NCBI GenBank assembly: GCA_001282665.1 | Contig: LN874947.1 | Location: forward strand, 62,001-126,000 | Direction of reading: 5' to 3' | Length of the DNA stretch: 64,000 bases | Source: Clostridiales bacterium mt11 | GTDB taxonomy: Bacteria > Bacillota > Clostridia > Tissierellales > Tepidimicrobiaceae | Shown here: in pieces, positions 58,501 to 64,000 of the stretch | Numbering within the stretch: the stretch's first letter is position 1 | How the letters are laid out: the number at the start of each line of letters is the position of its first letter | Translations under genes and position numbers: made by a program | The notes under the pieces: model-generated | Told to the model about the DNA's origin: nothing | The model's database searches: none | What the model saw: the letters and a program-made list of their open reading frames with translations, nothing else

Positions 58501-60606
58501 ACCAAATAAATCCTGATATATATCTGAGATTGCAGTACTATACGGGTCTATGCCTCCTGCCCCTGCAAATATTCTAGTGAATAAGGATTTATTGCTGCTT
58601 TCAATATCTATTGTTATTCTAGGTTGGATAATACCATAGCCTTCCACTACGATATTTTTCTCTCTATCTATTACAGCGGTATTTAATGGATGAGAGATAG
58701 TTCCTATTAACCTCTTTGCCCCATCTATAGGCAACTTAGTGTCAGCATCTAGTGTGATAACATATTTAACTTTTTCTCTTATATGAGATATATCTCCAGA
58801 AATTACGTTAAAAGTGGTTTTTTCTTCTCCTAATAATAAATTGTTAAATTCTATTAATGCTCCTCGCTTACGTTCCCAACCCATCCACCTTTCTTGAGTC
58901 TTTGAATATACTCTCTCCCTATGAAAAAAGTAAAATATATCCCTATCCTCACCATATCTATCGTTTAATTCCCTTATAACTTCCAGTCCTTTTTGTACTA
59001 TCTTTTCATCTTCTTCCGTGGTTTTCTTATCTCCATCTTTGAAATCCCCAACTATTCCAAAGTATATATTTTTCTCTCTATTGGACAGATAGTAGACCTC
59101 TAAGCTCTCTGCTAATTCCGCAACTCTAGTTTCACTAGGTAAAAGGGTAGGTATTACAACAAAGGTAGTACAATCCTCTGGAATACCATCTCCATAATCT
59201 ATTTTGGGAATTACCTTAGGTTTAAATTTTTTAGAATATATATAGTTAAATATATTGATTGAAATAGTGGTAATTGGAATAAATGTTACGATAAATATTA
59301 TTATACTTAAAGAGATATTCCCTGTATCATATCCATACTTACTGAAGATAGAAGCTATAATAATGGATAATAAAATAATAGGGAAATAATAGTAGCTGTA
59401 TTTCCCCAAATAAATACTTGTATTTTTACCCTTTTGACCAAAGGTGTCAAATACCTTCTCCCTTCCTTGGTCAATCAGATAATATCCTATATGAGCTTTT
59501 TTATCTCTGCTACCCTTATTCCATTCTTCTTTTGCAAATTCCAATACCTTTTTAGCTATATATATTTCTTGAATTTTAAACTTTTTGGCTAACTTTTGAG
59601 TTTCGTATCTATAATAATTCTTCGATTCCAAATCCATATTTTCATATATACCTAGAGGGTCCTTTTTAAATACCCCTTCTACTAGGCATATGGAATCAAA
59701 TATATTTTCCCAATTGAGGGAAGATATACGCTTTAAAGATGTTATGCCATATCCTATGGATATCTTATATTTTGATTGTATTCTATACTCCTTTTCCAAA
59801 GTCTCTTTAATACTTGTGTCTATATAGCCTAATTTCTTATCTATCTCTTCTAAGACAAACTGAAAATCCTCTTCACTTTGTCTTATCTTTCTAACTAATC
59901 TTTCTATTCTTGTAGAATCCATGTTGTGTATATCTTCTACTATATTTTTTAAACTTTCATCTAAATCTACATTTTCTATTTCTTCCCATACTTCATTTAT
60001 CATAATTAGGTTTGATGAGATATTGCTAATATACTCCATCAATCCCAATGTAAGAAATGTAGGAAGATGGGATATCTCCTCTAAAGTCAATATCTCTTCT
60101 CTTTGAAAAGCATTTATGAAATTTATTAAACCCTCTTCTCTAATATTACCTGCTGAATGAGATATTAGCTCTAAACTTAAAGCATAATCCAAAGGGTATC
60201 CCTTAAAGGGACCTTTTTCTATTATGTTTAGTACTATCTTATCCTCTTTCTTTAAATTGGCTTTTAATTCTTTATAAGCCAATTCAATTATATAGAAATT
60301 ATCTAAAAGCCATTCAGTCCCTTTAGGCAAATGTCTCCCCTTTGATGAATCTTCATTAAACTTTAAATAAGCTTTCTCTATTGTCTTAAAACTTCTATTT
60401 AATCTATTTAATAATAAGCCTTTTACATTGGCTTTTCCTTTTACCTTATATATATAGGATATTTCCTCGCCATGCTCTGCTAACATATCTCCATCTAAAC
60501 TTATATCCTTAATAAGAAGGTTTTCTTCATCTTTTTTAAGGTATAACCATATAACAATAAATAATAGTATAGTGGTAATCGTTAACGTTCCAAATATTGG
60601 CCACAT
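52489..60606 (-). CDS. ndvB: Cyclic beta-1,2-glucan synthase (NdvB/Cgs-like)
   Basis: A 2705-residue membrane enzyme with the full Cgs order: a helix at 3-22, helices near 410-475 and a GT84 glycosyltransferase (about 490-790) with catalytic LDADTKLP near 619 and QHRWIRGDW near 765. More helices lie to about 1010, then a glycoamylase/GH189-type cyclisation domain (about 1040-1440; SWSGTMFEYLMPSL, SHHQGM near 1355). Two GH94-type beta-sandwich parts and a C-terminal GH94 catalytic domain (GTGDWNDGMN near 2385) complete the protein. In the family, UDP-glucose is polymerised on the cytoplasmic side, cyclised by transglycosylation and trimmed by phosphorolysis. AAAGGAAGGG precedes the ATG. It ends the operon with the nucleotidyltransferase and hexomutase genes. 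Confidence 0.93.
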   Translation of the reverse strand: MWPIFGTLTITTILLFIVIWLYLKKDEENLLIKDISLDGDMLAEHGEEISYIYKVKGKANVKGLLLNRLNRSFKTIEKAYLKFNEDSSKGRHLPKGTEWLLDNFYIIELAYKELKANLKKEDKIVLNIIEKGPFKGYPLDYALSLELISHSAGNIREEGLINFINAFQREEILTLEEISHLPTFLTLGLMEYISNISSNLIMINEVWEEIENVDLDESLKNIVEDIHNMDSTRIERLVRKIRQSEEDFQFVLEEIDKKLGYIDTSIKETLEKEYRIQSKYKISIGYGITSLKRISSLNWENIFDSICLVEGVFKKDPLGIYENMDLESKNYYRYETQKLAKKFKIQEIYIAKKVLEFAKEEWNKGSRDKKAHIGYYLIDQGREKVFDTFGQKGKNTSIYLGKYSYYYFPIILLSIIIASIFSKYGYDTGNISLSIIIFIVTFIPITTISINIFNYIYSKKFKPKVIPKIDYGDGIPEDCTTFVVIPTLLPSETRVAELAESLEVYYLSNREKNIYFGIVGDFKDGDKKTTEEDEKIVQKGLEVIRELNDRYGEDRDIFYFFHRERVYSKTQERWMGWERKRGALIEFNNLLLGEEKTTFNVISGDISHIREKVKYVITLDADTKLPIDGAKRLIGTISHPLNTAVIDREKNIVVEGYGIIQPRITIDIESSNKSLFTRIFAGAGGIDPYSTAISDIYQDLFGEGIFTGKGIYDLRVFQNCLKETIPENTILSHDLLEGSYVRVGLATDIELIDGYPEKYSSYIMRQHRWIRGDWQLIRWLYHEYGSNLSSLSKWKILDNMRRSLLPIFMLITLILGIVVFPGNTYLWIGLVMVTLLLPIITMALEMILYKRFKIQKMKLNGDLILGYRAYLCQGILSFMFLPYEAIMMLDAIVRTIYRVFVSKKNMLEWTTAFDMEKKLENDLSSYFKRMKQNIIFSILLMILTYTFKPMNLIISGVIAILWLMGPVVAYIISKEDIEEIQIKDEDSELLRRIGRETWEYYRTFTDSKNNYLPPDNFQEYPYNGVANRTSPTNIGFYLIAILSSRDLGFITTREMVDLVDLTIGTIEKMEKWEGHLYNWYNTETLEPLRPIFVSTVDSGNLVSYLIVLKEGLKEYSKMPLEDPELILKTERLIERIEKLIDDTKFVSLYDEEKDLFYIGYNVGEKKILNCYYDLLASEARTASYIAISRKEVPPKHWRRLGKSLIMEKGYISLASWSGTMFEYLMPSLVLKNYKNTLLDETYKTSIKVQKDYGDLNNVPWGVSESGFFAFDNQLNYQYKAFGVPALGFKRGLRDELVISPYSTFLALKFDYRGVLDNIKKLKNDGLEGKYGFYEAVDYTVSRLPAHLDKGIVKSYMSHHQGMIFASINNFLNDNILVDRFHRDPQMRCGELLLQEKVPLRPIISKEKEKLEEKNIIKRKDEMWKRRVYGKEDLSDIKCHILSSSTYSLMITNRGEGFSKNEDIFINRWRRDHLSNPYGQFIYIKDLKNNELWSTTYAPVYKKPDSYKVEFSNYKASFWRKDGNIETKMDVVLLPEELGEIRKITLKNNGEDEAIFETISYFEVVGETLGADLAHPAFSNLFIKTEVLEGEEGLLAHRRKREEEIQDNWILHGVKAFSGDEGKFQYETSRTNFIGRGNPLRRPKGVIKGLTNTTGIVLDPIMSIGKKIKVKKGEKISLYYITALTHSRQEAVDILNKYSEIDSINMAIDLSNTKSQTEIGYLNLNHSNIPFYEELLPYLFYLNKNTKLRYKDILRQNQKGKEGLWAYGISGDNPIVLITIKSMEGIENLMKLIDAHEYWSYKGLKVDLVVLNEDDSVYYQPLFENIREIVYEKRGNVVDVNGGIFIRNENTLPEEDKALLYKWAALVIKAEEGFIDRKEKINPIPYKQFGEEKLEYPNKDIRLNLDYFNGYGGFANGGKEYIIKLTKDLNTPLPWINVIANRGFGFSISELGTGFTWSDNSRENKLTPWYNDPITGKSGEIIYLRDDSTGEIWSITPKPIRDEKDYIITHGLGYTSFYHHSQGMEQGLTMFVPTDDKIKINLVRLKNDTKIERKISLAYYIRPVLGVTDEETENLLETDINGEVFMIKNSANGEFKNSTLFIGTSEEIKSYTGDRVEFLGKTPSYKRPEGLKREKLSNTVGLGYNPCGVIEIEVSILPNEEKEIAFLLGESRDLEEGYKLINRYRNMDASKEALEKAREFWDRTLNTVQIKTPDSTIDFMMNNWLMYQTIVCRIWGRAGFYQVGGAYGARDQMQDVTNTLYHMPEEARRQIIRNCKHQYKEGDIQHWWHPVPDSEVHKGIRSRYSDDLLWLPLGVAEYILVTGDEEILQEKVPFIESPILEEGEYERYEVPSKSEDVATVYEHCIRAIEKSLRFGERGLPLMGTGDWNDGMNKIGYKGKGESVWLGWFLAAVLKAFVPICEKMGDSQRVEKYNEIIVKLKDSIETNAWDGEWYKRAFFDDGTPIGSKENGECTIDSIAQSWSVISDIGDMEKSRIALKSVEKYLVNEEAGIVSLLTPPFDDTDLDPGYIKSYVPGVRENGGQYTHAATWVIKAFAMLGEGDKAYNLFRLINPINHSRTLIECATYKVEPYVVAADVYTNPQHLGRGGWTWYTGSSGWMYKVGLEDILGFRIERDKLFINPCIPKEWEGYSIRYRYGSTYYNIEIKNPDKVNRGVSKIVVDGVAIEKRYINLADDGIEHFIAVKLGQ

Positions 60607-60642
60607 CTATATGCCCTTCCTTTCATTCTAGACCTTTCTAAA

Positions 60643-63066
60643 TCAATCTTCCATCAAGCTTTTAATTTTATTATCATATTTAACCCATAACTCTTCAGCA
60701 TATTCTTCGTTGTAACCTTCTACATATAGATTAAATATTGGTTTTTCTTCATCGGGAATTATCAGTGCCCATCCTTTATCATCTATAAATCTAACCCCTT
60801 CTTTTAACTCAATTCCCTCTTTTCTGTCCTCTGTTAATCTTCTAATAATATTCCCCTTATCATCCCATTTGCATGGAATCTCCTTTTTTAAATAAAAATA
60901 TTCGGGGAGTTCCTGCAACACTTGGTTTAATGTAATGTTATTTCCAATTAGATAATCTATTATTTTCCCCGTAGCCCAAATACCATCAAAGTTTAAAATA
61001 TATTGGAAACCAATATTTTTATTTATTATCTCTTGAATAATGTTCGATATATTGGATTTGCTATAGATGGTGTTCCCATTATATTCCCACGCTAGCTTTT
61101 CCATAATTCTAGGGAAATTATATGGAATGACGGCTTCCTCCATCTCCTTAGTTTTAAACCCTATTAGTAGGGATAACAGGTAATATTTTTCATCTTGAAC
61201 TATACTAAAACCATCGGTTAATACTATTCTTTCTCCATTTTCAGAATATAATATACCTAAGTCTCCATCTTCTTCTAATACTAAATTTTGAATATCTCTT
61301 ATAGTGGACTTATCATTATATGGTGCTACTCTAACATTACAGCCTATATCTTTTAAATAACTTTCTGCCAATGTGGATATATTTTTAGATGGAGAGGTTA
61401 TGATTAGTTTAGGTTTTCTATTCCTTATACTTTCAATGTTTTTTATTCGTTCTTTCCCTTCCTTTAAATAAATTGAAAAAAAGTTATATATATTTACTAC
61501 ATCTTTAATTTCACTTCCAGAGCATCTTTTAAAGTCTTCTATTATTAAACAGTTTTCAATTTTTCTCTCCATATTTTTATCTATATTAGAACCTTCTCTA
61601 TTGATAAATTCAATAGAGACCATATCCTTATTAAAACTTCCTGTGCTTATATGTATCCCACCATCAGCTTTAAAATGTCTCACTCCAAATCTACACATGG
61701 GTACTGTGCTATTTTTAATATCTATAACCTGAGAACCTGTTGAAAGTATGCCTGAAACGACGGAGCTTTTAACGGATTTTGATAAATTGTATTCGTCGCT
61801 GCTTACAACATAAGTCCCTTTCCCCTTTGTAACAGTGGCAAAGGCAGTACCTATGCTAGTGGCTATTTCAGGAGTTATCTCTATATTAAACCTTCCTGAT
61901 ATATTTCTACACCCAAATAATTTTTTGGAGATCTTCTCTCCCCATATTAAGTTTTCACCTACGGTTACTTTCTCATCTATTGTCTTATAAGGCCATATCT
62001 TTATCTTAGGCTTTATAGTAGTATCTTCTGAAATCTTTGAAAAGGATCCAATTACTGCTCCTTCAAATATTCTACTACGTTCATCTATATGGACATCATT
62101 ACAAATAACCGATTTTCTAATCTCACAATTTTTGGATATATTAGCATTGTCCCATATGATGCTTCTCTTTATGGAAGTGCCTTCTCCTAAATTACAATGA
62201 TTTCCTATAACGGTATAAGGTTCTAAAACTGCACCTTCCTTTATTATAGAATTTCTTCCTATATAAACTGGTGGATAGATCTTAGCATTTTTTTCTATAA
62301 TAGTGCCTTCTCCTATCCAAATATCTTTTTTACTATCCCTTCCTAGTAGACAATGTTTTTTATAATCTGATAGTATATCCACATGGGTTTGTATATAGGT
62401 ATCTAAATCTCCTACATCACACCAATATTCTTCTGTTATATAGCCGTACATAGGTATATTGTCTTTGAGAAGTCTTGGAAACAAGTCCTTACTAAAGTCA
62501 AAGTTTTCCCCTCTTTTATAATAATCTAGTACCTCTGGCTCCAATATATATATACCTGTGTTAATGGTGTCACTAAATACCTCTCCCCAGCTTGGTTTTT
62601 CTAAAAATCTAATTATCCTTCCATCGGCATCGGTTATTACTACTCCATATTCTAAAGGTATTGGTTCTCTTTTTAGTATTAGAGTAGCTTTGGAACCTTT
62701 AGCTTTATGAAAATCATAAGCTTTTTTTAAATCTATATCGGTAAAAGCATCTCCACTAATTATAATCATAGTGCTGTCTAAAAAATCATGAGCATTTTTT
62801 ACACTACCCCCTGTACCTAAAGGCCTATCTTCAATGTAATATTTAATATTGGCGTCAAACTCAGAGCCATCCCCAAAATAATCCATAATCATATTAGGCA
62901 GATAGAATAATGTAACTGCTATGTCATTAACTCCATATCTCTTTAAAAGGTCTATTCCATATTCCATAACTGGTTTGTTAAAAATAGGTACCATAGGCTT
63001 AGGTAAATGACAAGTTAATGGTCTAAGTCTGGTACCCATTCCTCCTGACATTATTACTCCTTTTAT
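60643..63066 (-). CDS. Sugar-1-phosphate nucleotidyltransferase with degenerate phosphomannomutase-like domain
   Basis: About 807 residues. The N-terminal domain (about 1-230) is an NTP transferase: GGMGTRLRPLT signature, PKPMVPIFNKP, SGDAFTDID metal site and FLEKPSWGE. A left-handed beta-helix follows (about 250-370; repeats such as IGEGTIIEKNAKIYPPVYIG), then a region like phosphomannomutase (about 375-800). Where mutases have TASHNP, this has HISTGSFNKD, so mutase activity is doubtful. Probable product: GDP-mannose or NDP-glucose; the glucan synthase next door suggests glucose. The open frame extends to 63120; the best ribosome site (AGAGGGGTGATC) points to ATA or ATT near 63066. Confidence 0.82.
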   Translation of the reverse strand: MKGVIMSGGMGTRLRPLTCHLPKPMVPIFNKPVMEYGIDLLKRYGVNDIAVTLFYLPNMIMDYFGDGSEFDANIKYYIEDRPLGTGGSVKNAHDFLDSTMIIISGDAFTDIDLKKAYDFHKAKGSKATLILKREPIPLEYGVVITDADGRIIRFLEKPSWGEVFSDTINTGIYILEPEVLDYYKRGENFDFSKDLFPRLLKDNIPMYGYITEEYWCDVGDLDTYIQTHVDILSDYKKHCLLGRDSKKDIWIGEGTIIEKNAKIYPPVYIGRNSIIKEGAVLEPYTVIGNHCNLGEGTSIKRSIIWDNANISKNCEIRKSVICNDVHIDERSRIFEGAVIGSFSKISEDTTIKPKIKIWPYKTIDEKVTVGENLIWGEKISKKLFGCRNISGRFNIEITPEIATSIGTAFATVTKGKGTYVVSSDEYNLSKSVKSSVVSGILSTGSQVIDIKNSTVPMCRFGVRHFKADGGIHISTGSFNKDMVSIEFINREGSNIDKNMERKIENCLIIEDFKRCSGSEIKDVVNIYNFFSIYLKEGKERIKNIESIRNRKPKLIITSPSKNISTLAESYLKDIGCNVRVAPYNDKSTIRDIQNLVLEEDGDLGILYSENGERIVLTDGFSIVQDEKYYLLSLLIGFKTKEMEEAVIPYNFPRIMEKLAWEYNGNTIYSKSNISNIIQEIINKNIGFQYILNFDGIWATGKIIDYLIGNNITLNQVLQELPEYFYLKKEIPCKWDDKGNIIRRLTEDRKEGIELKEGVRFIDDKGWALIIPDEEKPIFNLYVEGYNEEYAEELWVKYDNKIKSLMED

Positions 63067-63133
63067 AATGATCACCCCTCTAAACATTGTCATATAAAAG
63101 TATTTTGTGGATTTTCTCATAAATTATACATTA

Positions 63134-63178
63134 TTAAAGCCTTCACTTTGGCCATAATTACCAAAATGAAGGCTTTAA
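63134..63178 (-). terminator. Hairpin between hexomutase and nucleotidyltransferase genes
   Basis: Arms at 63134-63151 and 63161-63178 (TTAAAGCCTTCA.TTTGG) pair with one mismatch. Only moderately T-rich DNA follows, so it may partly terminate or act as an mRNA processing stem. Confidence 0.6.
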
Positions 63179-63189
63179 CTGTTTTTTAA

Positions 63190-64000
63190 TTATTTTATTG
63201 ATTCTATTCTATCCATAGCCACTCTTTCAATATTCTTAATCTTATTTTCCGATGTAATCCTATCCTTTCCTTTTGAATATATATATATTTTAATCTTTGG
63301 CTCCGTTCCCGATGGTCTTACTGCATACCATGAGCCATCATCAAAGAAATATTTTAAAACATTGGATTTAGGATTTCCAGTTTCGTCCTTTAAATAATCT
63401 ATGGTCTTTATAAGTTTCATATCATCTATAGCTGTTATAGGGCTACTCCTAAATGAATCCATTATTCTATCAATTCTTTGACTTCCTTCTACACCCTCTA
63501 ATACTATGGAAATCAATTTTTCAAAATAATAACCATGTAGTTTGTATAATTCTTCTAGTTTATCTAATAAGGTTTTGCCTTCCTTTTTATAGTAAGCTGC
63601 CATTTCAGCTATTAGCATAGATGAAATAACTCCATCCTTATCTCTTACTATAGTGCTATATACATATCCTATACTCTCTTCATATCCAAATATAAATTCT
63701 CGTTCCTCAGTTTTATCGAACTCGTTTGCCTTGTTGCATATATGCTTAAAACCAGTGAGGGTTTCTATGGTAGCTACATTATAATGATCCGCAATAGCCC
63801 TGCTTAAATCTCCAGTTACTATAGATTTTACTATGGCACCGTTTTCTGGTATAGTATCATCTTTATGCCTTGATGACAATATGTAATTTACCAATAAAGC
63901 TCCAGTTTGGTTCCCATTTAAAGGTACATACTCTCCATTATTATCCCTTACCATACAAGCTACCCTATCGCAATCTGGATCTGTTGCTATTAGTATATCG
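63190..64000 (-). CDS. Phosphoglucomutase/phosphomannomutase, N-terminus off the right edge
   Basis: The frame is open to the edge (269 codons seen). The visible part begins ILIATDPDCDRVACMV, where DPDCDR is the metal-binding loop (usually DPDADR), then NGNQTGALL, GFKHI, FGYEESIGY (sugar-binding loop) and RPSGTEPKIKIYI (phosphate-binding loop). These are the phosphohexomutase signature motifs, most like PGM of the PgcA type. It interconverts glucose-6- and glucose-1-phosphate, the precursor for the two following genes. The catalytic-serine domain lies beyond the window. Confidence 0.9.
   Translation of the reverse strand, partial: DILIATDPDCDRVACMVRDNNGEYVPLNGNQTGALLVNYILSSRHKDDTIPENGAIVKSIVTGDLSRAIADHYNVATIETLTGFKHICNKANEFDKTEEREFIFGYEESIGYVYSTIVRDKDGVISSMLIAEMAAYYKKEGKTLLDKLEELYKLHGYYFEKLISIVLEGVEGSQRIDRIMDSFRSSPITAIDDMKLIKTIDYLKDETGNPKSNVLKYFFDDGSWYAVRPSGTEPKIKIYIYSKGKDRITSENKIKNIERVAMDRIESIK

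Noticed and set aside
1..64000. tRNA, rRNA, CRISPR arrays or riboswitches
   Set aside because: No cloverleaf, rRNA segment, regular spaced repeat or recognised aptamer core was found on reading both strands by eye; a covariance-model search would be more sensitive.

Overview
The window is AT-rich DNA of a low-GC Gram-positive bacterium, most likely an anaerobic member of the Clostridia. The pointers are strong purine-rich Shine-Dalgarno sites, frequent GTG/TTG starts, BlaI/BlaR-type, LytTR and BceAB/FtsX systems, a DUF4438 protein and a clostridial-type cyclic glucan synthase. A Tissierellia-like or Thermoanaerobacter-like host is plausible but not proven. No tRNA, rRNA or CRISPR array was seen. 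Almost all genes lie on the minus strand.

Region 1 (1-16.1 kb) begins with a secreted M16-type zinc protease cut by the left edge. A one-strand run of small single-function genes follows: five SAM methyltransferases, six GNAT acetyltransferases (one fused to a flavin-reductase domain), a P-loop kinase, a Nudix hydrolase, a sugar isomerase-like TIM barrel, an Fpg/Nei-type glycosylase, an RdgB/HAM1-type NTPase, an ankyrin-like lipoprotein and two uncharacterised proteins. It looks like an accessory small-enzyme island; decayed copies of its Nudix and GNAT genes lie at 13.3 kb and 25.2 kb.

Region 2 (16.2-25.0 kb) holds an S41 peptidase with its own promoter, then an eight-gene operon: ABC ATPase, ABC-2 permease fused to an M1 metallopeptidase, permease, ECF sigma factor, small two-TM protein, second ABC ATPase and two permeases. 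A TGTAAC-N16-CGAATA ECF-type promoter precedes the first gene, suggesting autoregulation. A 96% identical copy of this promoter and the gene start sits at 33.3-33.45 kb.

Region 3 (25.1-33.5 kb) is a graveyard of mobile DNA: a CPBP protease gene split by an intact IS3-family element, two decayed DDE transposases, a lipoprotein remnant, a truncated IS982-type transposase, and an AgrA/AgrC-like pair whose kinase is frameshifted in an A8 run.

Region 4 (33.5-42.2 kb) has a DUF4438 gene, then a minus-strand operon of LytTR regulator, GHKL kinase, OmpR regulator, HisKA kinase and a two-gene FtsX/MacB-like ABC exporter.

Region 5 (42.7-52.5 kb) is a peptide-warfare locus. It has a BlaI-like repressor with its promoter and operator, a BlaR1-like M56 sensor protease, a lactococcin-972-family bacteriocin, its DUF1430-type membrane partner (broken by the second IS3 copy) and the partner ATPase. 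A divergent BceAB-like ABC transporter follows.

Region 6 (52.5-64 kb) is a polysaccharide operon: a phosphohexomutase cut by the right edge, a sugar-nucleotidyltransferase with a degenerate mutase domain, and a 2705-residue NdvB-like cyclic beta-1,2-glucan synthase. Together they could convert glucose-6-phosphate to NDP-glucose and then to cyclic glucan.
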